The notes beneath the pieces were generated by a model that ran no database searches, was not told the origin of the DNA, and was given only the letters and a program-made list of their open reading frames with translations. DNA of 64,000 bases, from positions 496,001-560,000 of the forward strand of contig NZ_CP113925.1 of NCBI RefSeq assembly GCF_029392015.1, read 5' to 3'. Numbering within the stretch: position 1 is the stretch's first letter; each line of letters begins with the position of its first letter. The DNA comes from Bifidobacterium sp. ESL0728 (GTDB lineage Bacteria > Actinomycetota > Actinomycetes > Actinomycetales > Bifidobacteriaceae). Shown piece after piece: positions 17,114 to 24,888 of the stretch. Position numbers and translations under genes: made by a program.

Positions 17114-18055
17114 TCAGCTTAAAAGCGCGGCGATGATGGCGATGACGATAGGGCTGGTAACCGTGGAAATCAGCACGCCGTCGCGGGCGAAGGTCATGCC
17201 GACGTTGTAGCGGGCCGCGTAATTGTAGACGTTCTGGCCAGCGGGCAGCGCCGCGAGCACGACGCAGGCGTAGAGCACCTTGCCGCGGAAACCCATGATG
17301 AAGAACGCAATCAAAAAAGCGATGAACGGCATCACGATGTTCTTCAGAATCGTGACCCCGATGACAGCGGAACGTGAACTCTTGTTCTGCATCGGCTGGG
17401 AGCCGTGCAGCGACATGCCGAACGCCATCAGGATCATCGGCACCGCGGCCTGTCCGATCATGTTGACCGGGTCGTAAATGAACTTCGGAATCGGATAAAA
17501 ACCGATCCAAGCGGTTATGGCCGAAACGAGAATCCCGCCCAGCGAGCCGATCAAAAGCGGCTGGTGCAACGGCTGCATCAGTGCTTTCTTGAGCGACATC
17601 TTGCCAGTGGTCGTGTAGTCCAGAACCGTGAGCGCGATAGGCGTGAAAATCGCCTGCTGCATCACCAGGATCGGCGCGACCAACGCGGGGTTGCCCAGAA
17701 TGTAGGTAGCGATGGGCAAGCCGATATTGTTGGAATTCAGATACAGCGAATTGAGCGCGCCGACCGTCGCATCGGCCGGTCCCATATGGTAGAAAAGCTT
17801 GTTCAGAATGAGGAAGAGCACACCGACGGCCAGCGCCGAAAAGAACGCGACGAAAATCGAGGGATGGAAGATCTCCATAATCGGTTCTTTGGAGAGGATT
17901 GCGAACATCAGAAACGGGTTGGTGACGAAGAACGCGTAACGATTCAACACCATTTGCGCGGTGGGCCCGCCGATATTGAAACGTGCGGCGACGTATCCGG
18001 TTCCGATGATGATGGCGATGACCACAAATCCCTGCATCGCACTCAGCAAACCCAT
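17114..18055 (-). CDS. AEC-family (auxin efflux carrier type) transporter
   Basis: Integral membrane protein of 313 residues with about ten hydrophobic segments in two five-helix repeats. It resembles the auxin-efflux-carrier/malonate transporter (MdcF-like) family. Recognisable stretches are LNSLYLNSNNIGLPIATYIL in the first repeat and QAAVPMILMAFGMSLHG in the second, with conserved Asn/Pro helix breaks. Members move organic anions or related solutes; the cargo here is not predictable. The start ATG has a strong GGGAGAG site five bases upstream. It is a single-gene unit, convergent with Maf-NUDIX and divergent from dapE. Confidence 0.88.
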   Translation of the reverse strand: MGLLSAMQGFVVIAIIIGTGYVAARFNIGGPTAQMVLNRYAFFVTNPFLMFAILSKEPIMEIFHPSIFVAFFSALAVGVLFLILNKLFYHMGPADATVGALNSLYLNSNNIGLPIATYILGNPALVAPILVMQQAIFTPIALTVLDYTTTGKMSLKKALMQPLHQPLLIGSLGGILVSAITAWIGFYPIPKFIYDPVNMIGQAAVPMILMAFGMSLHGSQPMQNKSSRSAVIGVTILKNIVMPFIAFLIAFFIMGFRGKVLYACVVLAALPAGQNVYNYAARYNVGMTFARDGVLISTVTSPIVIAIIAALLS

Positions 18056-18400
18056 GAATCTCTCCCTTGGCTGCGACCTACATAAGCCTTGCCACCCTTC
18101 AATATAATCTCATTGTCCGCAGTTTGTGAAGGTCCGTCTCAGAAGATATTTGGTCGAAAACCGTCGTTCAGTATATTTTACGGCATTATCGCTGCGATGC
18201 CGGTGAAGAAAAATTTGGTGATGTCAGTTTGAAAGTACCTGCTTTGGCATGCGGTGTAAAGCCAGTTTTGTCTTCGATTTGACCGCTCAAGGTTTCGATA
18301 CGTTTCAATTAGTTTCTATAATTTCCTACGTATCGAATTTGTGTCACATTGATAATGCGTACGGATTTGACAGATGCGTGAAATCCGGGAAACGGTCCGC
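18056..18400. other. intergenic region between divergent transporter and dapE
   Basis: About 350 bases holding the promoters of two divergent genes. A small CGGCAT...ATGCCG inverted repeat lies near 18181-18203. No gene is seen. Confidence 0.45.
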
Positions 18401-18412
18401 TAGGATGAAACC
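18401..18412 (+). promoter_or_regulatory. putative leaderless -10 box of dapE
   Basis: TAGGAT at 18401-18406 is followed by six bases and the ATG at 18413, with no Shine-Dalgarno sequence. A TTGACA lies at 18367-18372, but its 28-base spacing to the -10 box is too long for a classical pair. Confidence 0.45.
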
Positions 18413-19603
18413 ATGAGTTTGACGATACAACAGGGAACTACGCGCAAGGCCGCGCTCAATGGACTATTCGAAGCATTGATGGAATCGTATTCGGTATCCG
18501 ATGACGAGACGGCGCTCGCCGACGATGTGGAGGCGTTTCTGCATAATCAGCCGCATCTGACGGTTCACCGTATGGGTGACACCGTGGTCGCCTCGACTTC
18601 ATTCGACCGCGAACAGCGGGTCGTGCTCGCTGGTCACCTTGATACGGTTCCGATCATCGGTAATTTCCCTCCGGTCTGGCTTGAGCCGGGGGATAAGCGG
18701 ATTCGCGAGGACGTGGCAGCAAAGGCGAAACCTGGCGAGCGCGTGATGTTCGGCCGTGGCGCGACGGATATGAAGGCCAGCGACGCGGTGATGCTCTATC
18801 TGGCGGCCACAATGACGTCTCCGAAATACGACCTTACGTATGTTTTCTATGACCATGAGGAAGTTGTGGCCGAAAAGAACGGCCTCGGGAAAGTCGCCAA
18901 GGCCCATCCCGAATGGATACAGGGCGATTTCGCGATTATCGGCGAGCCCACGGATTGCGGCATTGAAGGTGGCTGTAACGGCACCATGCGTTTCGACGTC
19001 GTCACCCACGGTGTCGCTGCGCATTCCGCACGCGCTTGGATGGGGGAAAACGCCATTCATAAAGCGGCACCAGTACTCGACCGGCTTGCCGCTTACGTTC
19101 CGCAGGATATCGAGGTGGACGGCCTGGCCTACCGCGAAGGCGTCAACGCCACCCTGATTTCCGGGGGCAAAGGCACCAACGTCATCCCCGACGAATGCCG
19201 CATCCACGTCAACTATCGTTTTGCTCCGGATAAGGATTTGCCGGCTGCAAAAGCGTTGATGATGGGTGCCGATGCCGGTGCCGAAATGGGCAACGGCGAG
19301 CACAAGGCGACCGGCGGCATGTTCGAAGGCTTCAATATCGAGATGAAGGACGAGTCGCCTTCCGCCCGCCCAGGTATGGACGCGCCGCTTGCCGTTTCCT
19401 TGGCCGAACTAGTCGAAAAGAAGACCGGTCTAAAACCCCAGGCCAAGCTCGGCTGGACCGACGTCGCCCGCTTCTCGTCCATCGGAGTCCCGGCGGTCAA
19501 TCTTGGCGCAGGTTCCCCGCTTTTGGCGCATAAGGCCGATGAACAGATCCCGGAAAGCCAACTCACACTGCTTGCCGATATTCTTGAGGATTGGCTGCGA
19601 TAG
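18413..19603 (+). CDS. dapE: succinyl-diaminopimelate desuccinylase
   Basis: M20-family metallohydrolase (396 residues) removing succinate from N-succinyl-LL-diaminopimelate, in the lysine and peptidoglycan diaminopimelate pathway. Metal and catalytic motifs are VLAGHLDTVP (His ligand and Asp), GRGATDMKASDA (bridging Asp), and DHEEV (general base and metal Glu). The dimerisation domain is inserted in the middle, and the C-terminal region ends LLAHKADEQIPESQL with a conserved His-Lys-Ala-Asp-Glu. The start lies six bases after a TAGGAT box, so the mRNA is probably leaderless. Its product feeds the route ending in LysA, encoded at 10122. Confidence 0.95.
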   Translation: MSLTIQQGTTRKAALNGLFEALMESYSVSDDETALADDVEAFLHNQPHLTVHRMGDTVVASTSFDREQRVVLAGHLDTVPIIGNFPPVWLEPGDKRIREDVAAKAKPGERVMFGRGATDMKASDAVMLYLAATMTSPKYDLTYVFYDHEEVVAEKNGLGKVAKAHPEWIQGDFAIIGEPTDCGIEGGCNGTMRFDVVTHGVAAHSARAWMGENAIHKAAPVLDRLAAYVPQDIEVDGLAYREGVNATLISGGKGTNVIPDECRIHVNYRFAPDKDLPAAKALMMGADAGAEMGNGEHKATGGMFEGFNIEMKDESPSARPGMDAPLAVSLAELVEKKTGLKPQAKLGWTDVARFSSIGVPAVNLGAGSPLLAHKADEQIPESQLTLLADILEDWLR

Positions 19604-19678
19604 TGGGTCAATCGATTATTTGGTGGAGGCTTCGCGGGTAATTTACGTAGTTTGCTCCATATTGGCCCATGATGGACG

Positions 19679-19684
19679 TATAAT
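19679..19684 (+). promoter_or_regulatory. candidate -10 box (TATAAT) upstream of rne/rng
   Basis: A perfect TATAAT stands about 210 bases before the RNase E/G start. The -35 region is poor (TTGCTC with 21-base spacing). If used, the transcript has a long 5' leader, as is common for RNase E, which regulates its own message. Confidence 0.35.
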
Positions 19685-19896
19685 AAAAGTTGGTGATTCT
19701 GCAAGTTGCCGAATTCCGATGGCGTTGATCCCCTCGTGTGCTAATCCGCGAGTGCCGGTGTCCGCCGTGACGAACGTAGACTTTTAGATTGCCGGCTACG
19801 AGCGCAGATGTTGCGTGGCCGCGGTGAGAGCGCGGTGTGAGAGCCGTAGACGGCCGGATAAGCCGACATGATTGCAGCATGTCGACGAGGAGCATT

Positions 19897-22800
19897 GTGC
19901 CCAGAGTAACCCGAGGCGGGGTCGGTCAAGCCGACGACGCCAAACAAAACGATACCAGTTTATCTTCTTCATCTTCACCTGCGGAAAGCGAGACCACGAC
20001 CCGTCGCCGTACGGTTCGGCGTCGCGTGGTGCGCGGTCCCGGCGCTGCCGGTGCCGACGTCGCGCTGAAAGTCGAAGAGCGTGAAAGCGCCAAAACCGCA
20101 AAGGCCGAAGAAAAGTCCGATGAAAACGGAGCCGAGACGGGCTCGAAATCGACAGACTCGAGGGGTAGCAGAGCATCTTCCACTTCGCGTCGTGCGAATG
20201 CTTCTGCATCCGGCACGGTGAGGAGAACGCGCGCACGTAGCCGTGTCCGCAATGACGAAGACGCGAATGAGGAATCTCAAACACTCGGTCGAAATGCTGG
20301 AAGTAGCAAATCTGAGGAATCGAACGAATCTTCCGCTTCGGGCCGTAGCCGCCGTACGAGCGCTGCAAGGTCCCGCAGCAGGTCTGCCGATTCCGTATCC
20401 GCAAGTGAGGCCAAAGCGGAAGCCAACATCGAAAGCGCTGAGGAACGTGTCATTGACGCCGTAGAGGGGCTTCCGAAAGGCCACGAAAGCCATCACACCC
20501 CGCGTCCGATGACATCGTTGCTTTTCCAAGAGCCTGTGCTTCCTGGTGAAGACGGAGATGACGAGAGCGAAGAGCCCAAGGTCACTCGGCGGCGTTCCCG
20601 TTCACGCGCAGCTGAGGAGAGCGAGAAAGACGAGAGAGGTTCGCGTCGTTCCGGGCGTGGCAGCCGTTCACGCCGAAGCTCCGAGCGCGATGATGAACGT
20701 TTGGACGAAGAACAGGACGAACGTCGGGGCAGGTCAGGTTCCAGGCGTGGCAGGAGCAATGATCGGGACCGCGATTACGAGGACGACAACGAGAATTTCT
20801 CGCGTATGGTCCGTCGTTCGCGTCGTTCTGGCGATGATGACGATATTTACGACGAAGAAGCCGCCGAGCGCACTGAGCGTCGCACGCACCGTCGTCGTAG
20901 GCTGAACGCCGAAGAACGTCACGCCGCAGACGAAATCGAACAGATCGAGGAAGACCTCGAAGACGATGACATCACCTATCGTCCCATCGACGATGTGGAA
21001 GCCGAACAATCCGGAGGGCGGACACGCCGCGGGCGTGGCAGCGAACGGAATTCCCGTCGTGAGCGTGGCGGACGCGGTTCTTCGCGCGGTAATCGTGACG
21101 ACGCTGAAATCGATGATGAAGACGAAAGCGAAGAGCGTGGTTCTCGCGGCGGGCGCAAGGGTAATGGCGAACGTAACGGGCGTGACAGCCGTAACGAGCG
21201 TGGCGATGACGACCACGGTGAAACCCGTCGCCGTCGCAGGCGCGAATCCGAAGAGGACAGTGACGATCAGCCGCTGACCCGTCGCCGTCGCCGCCATCGC
21301 GGTTCCAAGAACGATGACACCGGCAATAGCCGCGATTCGTCGCGTTCCGGCTCGCGTCGCTCTCGCAAACAGCAGTATATCGACGAAATCACCGATATCG
21401 AAGGCTCCACACGTCTTGAGGCCAAGAAGCAGCGTCGCCGCGACAACCGCCGCGAGCGCAGCCGTCAGAACCAGCTGATCGAGCAGGACTTCCTCGCCCG
21501 TCGCGAGAACGTCGACCGTCTGATGGTCGTGCGCGAAAAGGGCCAGCATACCCAGATTTCCGTGATTGAGGACAACGTGCTCGTCGAGCATTATGTTTCC
21601 GATATCCAGGAGGTCGCGACCGTCGGTAACATCTACCTGGGCCGCGTGCAGAACGTGCTTCCCAGCATGGAGGCCGCGTTCGTCGACATCGGCCAACCGC
21701 GCAACGGCGTGCTTTACGCCGGCGAGGTCAACTGGGACGCCACGCGTCTCGAGGGCCAGCCGCGCCGCATCGAACTCGCCTTCAAGTCCGGCGACCCCGT
21801 TCTGGTTCAGGTCACCAAGGATCCGATCGGGCACAAGGGCGCCCGCCTGACTTCGCAGGTCACGCTTGCGGGTCGTTTCCTCGTGCTTGTTCCTTCAGGC
21901 GGCATGACCGGCGTGAGCCGCAAGCTGCCCGAACGCGAACGCGGCAGGCTCAAATCGATCGTCTCCAAGATCGCCCCGAAGGATATGGGCGTCATCATCC
22001 GCACGGCAGCCGACGGTGCCAGCGAGGACGCGCTGAAGAAGGATCTTGAAAACCTCAAGCGCCAGTGGAGCAAGATCGAGGACAAGCGCAAGCTCTATCA
22101 CAACGGCAAGCGCGCTAAGCTTCTGCAGGGCGAGCCCGACGTCGCCATCCGTGTGGTCCGCGACATCTTCAACGACGACTTCTCCAAGCTCATCGTCGAA
22201 GGCGACAAGGTCTACGAACGTATCGAGGAATACCTCGACACCATGGCCCCTGACTTGAAGGATCGCCTCGAAAAGTGGGACCCCGAGGAGCATCAGGGCA
22301 AGGACGTCTTTGACAAGTGGCAGATCGACTCCCAGCTTCGCAAGGGCATGGAACGTCAGGTCTACCTGCCAAGCGGCGGCTCGATCGTCATCGACCGCAC
22401 CGAGGCCATGACCACCATCGACGTCAACACCGGCCGGTTCATCGGCAAGGGCAAGTCGCTTGAGGAAACGGTCACCCGTTGTAACCTTGAGGCGAGTGAG
22501 GAAATCGCCCGTCAGCTGCGTCTGCGCGATATCGGTGGCATGATCATGATTGATTACGTCGACATGGTGATGCCCGCCAACCGCGACCTCGTGCTGCGGC
22601 GTCTGGTCGAGTGCCTCGCGCGCGACCGCACCAAGCATCAAGTGGCCGAGGTCACTTCGCTGGGCTTGGTGCAGATGACCCGCAAGCGCATCGGTCAGGG
22701 CTTGGTGGAGGCGTTCTCCGAGGAATGCCCGACCTGCAAGGGCCGCGGTTTCATCCTCCACGACGAACCCACGATTTCCGCCGATTACGCTGATCCCTAC

Positions 22801-23007
22801 GCGATGAAGGGCGGCGACCCGTTCGTGCACACCAACAAGCACGGCCACGGCAGCGCCCCCGAGGTGCAGGCCCCGAAGGGCTCAAGCCCCGCGGTCAAGG
22901 CCAAGTTGGCGCAGATCGCCGCGGCTGCGGTGGCGGCCAACGATGAGGAAAAGGAAGAGGCATCCGAGTCGGATTCGTCCTCTGATTCCTCGACCGATAA
23001 GGACTGA
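19897..23007 (+). CDS. rne: ribonuclease E/G with long disordered N-terminal extension
   Basis: Endoribonuclease for rRNA maturation and mRNA turnover. The catalytic half has an S1 RNA-binding domain (about 560-650; YLGRVQNVLPSMEAAFVDIG), the DNase-I-like catalytic part with metal Asp in TIDVNTGRF (Asp842) and MIMIDYVDM, and the zinc link CPTCKGRG (about 944-951). Before it are about 530 residues of Arg/Ser/Glu/Asp-rich low complexity, probably disordered scaffold; a shorter acidic/Ser tail follows. I chose GTG 19897 because GAGGAG lies four bases upstream; in-frame ATG 19879 and GTG 19837 lack one. Actinobacterial RNase E often has this N-terminal extension. rplU and rpmA follow. Confidence 0.93.
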   Translation: MPRVTRGGVGQADDAKQNDTSLSSSSSPAESETTTRRRTVRRRVVRGPGAAGADVALKVEERESAKTAKAEEKSDENGAETGSKSTDSRGSRASSTSRRANASASGTVRRTRARSRVRNDEDANEESQTLGRNAGSSKSEESNESSASGRSRRTSAARSRSRSADSVSASEAKAEANIESAEERVIDAVEGLPKGHESHHTPRPMTSLLFQEPVLPGEDGDDESEEPKVTRRRSRSRAAEESEKDERGSRRSGRGSRSRRSSERDDERLDEEQDERRGRSGSRRGRSNDRDRDYEDDNENFSRMVRRSRRSGDDDDIYDEEAAERTERRTHRRRRLNAEERHAADEIEQIEEDLEDDDITYRPIDDVEAEQSGGRTRRGRGSERNSRRERGGRGSSRGNRDDAEIDDEDESEERGSRGGRKGNGERNGRDSRNERGDDDHGETRRRRRRESEEDSDDQPLTRRRRRHRGSKNDDTGNSRDSSRSGSRRSRKQQYIDEITDIEGSTRLEAKKQRRRDNRRERSRQNQLIEQDFLARRENVDRLMVVREKGQHTQISVIEDNVLVEHYVSDIQEVATVGNIYLGRVQNVLPSMEAAFVDIGQPRNGVLYAGEVNWDATRLEGQPRRIELAFKSGDPVLVQVTKDPIGHKGARLTSQVTLAGRFLVLVPSGGMTGVSRKLPERERGRLKSIVSKIAPKDMGVIIRTAADGASEDALKKDLENLKRQWSKIEDKRKLYHNGKRAKLLQGEPDVAIRVVRDIFNDDFSKLIVEGDKVYERIEEYLDTMAPDLKDRLEKWDPEEHQGKDVFDKWQIDSQLRKGMERQVYLPSGGSIVIDRTEAMTTIDVNTGRFIGKGKSLEETVTRCNLEASEEIARQLRLRDIGGMIMIDYVDMVMPANRDLVLRRLVECLARDRTKHQVAEVTSLGLVQMTRKRIGQGLVEAFSEECPTCKGRGFILHDEPTISADYADPYAMKGGDPFVHTNKHGHGSAPEVQAPKGSSPAVKAKLAQIAAAAVAANDEEKEEASESDSSSDSSTDKD

Positions 23008-23022
23008 GGAAATTAGTTCAAA

Positions 23023-23065
23023 GTTCCCGGTTTCACTTTCGCCTTTCTTTTGTGAAATCGGGAAC
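23023..23065 (+). terminator. hairpin between rne and rplU
   Basis: A 14-base stem with one G-T pair: GTTCCCGGTTTCAC (23023-23036) pairs with GTGAAATCGGGAAC (23052-23065). No T-tract follows, so it may be a processing or attenuating hairpin rather than a simple intrinsic terminator. Confidence 0.55.
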
Positions 23066-23113
23066 ACAACACCCCAAGCCGCCCGCAACGTACCGACATG
23101 CCGTTAGGATTGG

Positions 23114-23143
23114 TTGACGTTAGTACGTAGGTCGGTGTACTCT
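23114..23143 (+). promoter_or_regulatory. sigma-70-type promoter of rplU-rpmA
   Basis: TTGACG (23114-23119), an 18-base spacer, then TACTCT (23138-23143), about 75 bases before the L21 start codon. Confidence 0.55.
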
Positions 23144-23218
23144 AAAAGACTGGTGTCTGGCCGTGGAAGTCGAAGACGTGCTGGGCAGTTTAGCTTTCGA
23201 AATAGCAAGGAACGAGAT

Positions 23219-23527
23219 ATGTACGCGATTGTGAAGGCCGGTGGCCATCAGGAAAAGGTCGAGGTCGGTGACGTCATCCTGGTCAACCGTCTCAATGCGA
23301 AGAAGGGCGATACCGTGGAGTTCCCGGTCGCGCTCGTGGTCGACGGCGCCAAGGTGACGCTCGCCGCCAAGGATCTTGCCAAGGTTTCCGTCAAGGCTGA
23401 AGTCGTTGACGATGAGGCCAAGGGTCCGAAGATCAATATTCAGAAGTTCAAGAACAAGACTGGTGTCGCCCGTCGCAAGGGTCATCGTCAGCCGCTTTCC
23501 GTCATCAAGATCACGGCAATCGCCTGA
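23219..23527 (+). CDS. rplU: 50S ribosomal protein L21
   Basis: The protein has 102 residues, the standard length, opening [18 protein letters not shown]. It has the conserved C-terminal [15 protein letters not shown]21 binds domain I of 23S rRNA. ATG 23219 is chosen because the family begins with this Tyr-Ala-Ile-Val strand; the same frame continues upstream without homology. rpmA follows after 40 bases, the usual L21-L27 pair. Confidence 0.98.
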   Translation: MYAIVKAGGHQEKVEVGDVILVNRLNAKKGDTVEFPVALVVDGAKVTLAAKDLAKVSVKAEVVDDEAKGPKINIQKFKNKTGVARRKGHRQPLSVIKITAIA

Positions 23528-23567
23528 TTGTAGAACAACGGTAATTAAAGACTGAAAGGAACAGACA

Positions 23568-23819
23568 ATGGCACATAAGAAGGGCGCATCCGCTTCCCGC
23601 AACGGTCGCGATTCAAGCGCACAATACCTCGGCGTGAAGAAGTTCGGTGGCGAGCCTGTCGTCGCCGGCAACATCATCGTTCGTCAGCGTGGCACCAAGT
23701 TCCACGCCGGCCAGAACGTCGGCACCGGCAAGGATCACACCTTGTTCGCTCTGTCCGACGGCAACGTGAAGTTCGGCATTCGCCGCGATCGCAAGGTCGT
23801 CGACGTCGTCTCCGAGTGA
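23568..23819 (+). CDS. rpmA: 50S ribosomal protein L27
   Basis: The protein has 83 residues, starting [16 protein letters not shown], with the family hallmarks [12 protein letters not shown] and [14 protein letters not shown]. The N-terminal tail reaches the peptidyl-transferase centre. AAAGGA lies upstream of the ATG. In relatives obgE follows directly; here about 3.7 kb of accessory DNA intervenes. Confidence 0.98.
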   Translation: MAHKKGASASRNGRDSSAQYLGVKKFGGEPVVAGNIIVRQRGTKFHAGQNVGTGKDHTLFALSDGNVKFGIRRDRKVVDVVSE

Positions 23820-23846
23820 GATAGTCGAGCCTATCTAGTTATTAAC

Positions 23847-23886
23847 AAAAGGTCGTACCCCATGCGGGTGCGGCCTTTTGGTTTTT
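23847..23886 (+). terminator. intrinsic terminator after rpmA
   Basis: AAAAGGTCGTACCC pairs with GGGTGCGGCCTTTT around a short loop (two G-T pairs), followed by GTTTTTG. It closes the rplU-rpmA operon. Confidence 0.85.
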
Positions 23887-24354
23887 GTGCATAGTCGGGC
23901 AAGTTGCGGTCTCACTCATTGGAGTGCATGTTTTGGGGTTATTGACCTGGAACGTGTCTCTGGTCGGTTACGTTGGGGGTATAGGGTAGCGGTGTGGAAT
24001 TCGTGCCAGTCGATGCCGAAGCCGTATTCCCTCGGACGCGCCCCAGGTGTGTGTAGGTAATTTCCTGTGCCATTGCGGAATTGTGGACAGATTTCTCGGT
24101 TTTATTGGTTCAGTGCATAATTTGGTTTATTTTCAGTTTGAATTCAATAATCTTTCATTTATATTGATAATCCGGTGGATAGTCTTTAAAACACCTCAAA
24201 AATTCGATGGACAATTCGCAGAATGCTCTAGTAATTATGTGGATAATTCAGCGGCTGATCCCGCGACACGCCTCAAATGTGGATAACCCCTATCATCCGA
24301 CCACATCACCCGATTTTCCCACGAAATTCGTCCAATTTCCTGTTCAATGGAACC
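23887..24354. other. 468-base A+T-rich gap with DnaA-box-like motifs
   Basis: There is no gene. Two perfect TGTGGATAA motifs (reverse complement of the DnaA box TTATCCACA) lie at 24238-24246 and 24278-24286. Near-matches lie at 24082 (TGTGGACAG), 24371 (TTATCCACC) and 24735 (TTATCCACG), the last two inside the following genes. The composition shifts sharply to A+T after the rpmA terminator, marking the left edge of the accessory cassette. Confidence 0.6.
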
Positions 24355-24618
24355 ATGAACGAAGACCCGATTATCCACCCGCGCATTCACGAGCGCCATC
24401 CCGACATCACCGATGATGACGTGAAGGCTGCATGGTATTCATTGATGGATTTCAGCCGTAGAAAAAGAAGTATCAATCGATGGATTGCTGTCGGCCTAGA
24501 TGGTAAAGGAAGGTCGATGGAGCTAATATTTTCGATGAATAGCGATGGCCGTTGGGTTATATTCCATGCCTATACTCCACCGACAAAAGGTATACTGAAA
24601 GAACTTGGACTGATTTAA
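24355..24618 (+). CDS. small RelE/BrnT-like protein (putative toxin)
   Basis: The protein has 87 residues. The beta-sheet core RWIAVGLDGKGRSMELIF followed by DGRWVIFHAYTPPTK resembles the strands of BrnT/RelE-fold toxins, which pair an arginine-rich helix (SLMDFSRRKRSINRW) with a sheet ending in a conserved Arg/Thr region. ATG 24355 is chosen at the start of the folded part; the frame is open upstream but A+T-rich and not protein-like. The next gene begins 11 bases downstream, with its ribosome-binding site overlapping this stop. This tight pairing is typical of toxin-antitoxin loci. The match is by pattern only, and a non-toxin nuclease-fold partner of the large downstream protein is also possible. 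Confidence 0.55.
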   Translation: MNEDPIIHPRIHERHPDITDDDVKAAWYSLMDFSRRKRSINRWIAVGLDGKGRSMELIFSMNSDGRWVIFHAYTPPTKGILKELGLI

Positions 24619-24628
24619 GGAGGTAATG

Positions 24629-24853
24629 ATGAATCGAGAAGAAATCAATCGTAGTCTTGGTGTAACAGAAGAACAGCTGGATCAGTGGGATAAGGAAATC
24701 GAAAACGGCGAATGGCACGTAGACCCGGACTCAATTATCCACGTTAGACCGATTACCCCTGAGATACGGGCATCTATTGATAGGGCAGTGGCATATTGGG
24801 ACGCTCAAGATGCCAAGAAAGCGAAGAAGCAGGTCGCTGGAATAACTGCGTAG
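24629..24853 (+). CDS. small acidic protein (putative antitoxin)
   Basis: The protein has 74 residues and is acidic and helical. An N-terminal segment (EEINRSLGVTEEQLDQWDKE) looks like a helix-turn-helix-like lead-in, followed by GEWHVDPDSIIHVRPITPEI and a C-terminal amphipathic helix ending in Lys/Ala. ATG 24629 is preferred: GGAGG at 24619-24623 is five bases upstream, while ATG 24626 is only two away. The ribosome-binding site overlaps the upstream stop. Its size, charge and gene order suit a type II antitoxin of a RelE/BrnT-like toxin, but no known antitoxin family is clearly matched. Confidence 0.55.
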   Translation: MNREEINRSLGVTEEQLDQWDKEIENGEWHVDPDSIIHVRPITPEIRASIDRAVAYWDAQDAKKAKKQVAGITA

Positions 24854-24888
24854 TGCTTTGATATTCGTAAAAACACAATGAGGTGGCA

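Noticed and set aside
20734..21834. Minus-strand open frame of 366 codons
   Set aside because: Antisense to the Arg/Glu-rich extension of RNase E; its Val/Ala/Thr bias is a codon artefact.
23114..23218. Longer N-terminus for L21
   Set aside because: The upstream codons overlap the predicted promoter and do not match the family; the 102-residue form is standard.
24238..24286. Chromosomal replication origin
   Set aside because: Only two perfect DnaA boxes, no dnaA or dnaN nearby, and surrounded by ribosomal-protein and obgE genes that are not at oriC in bifidobacteria.
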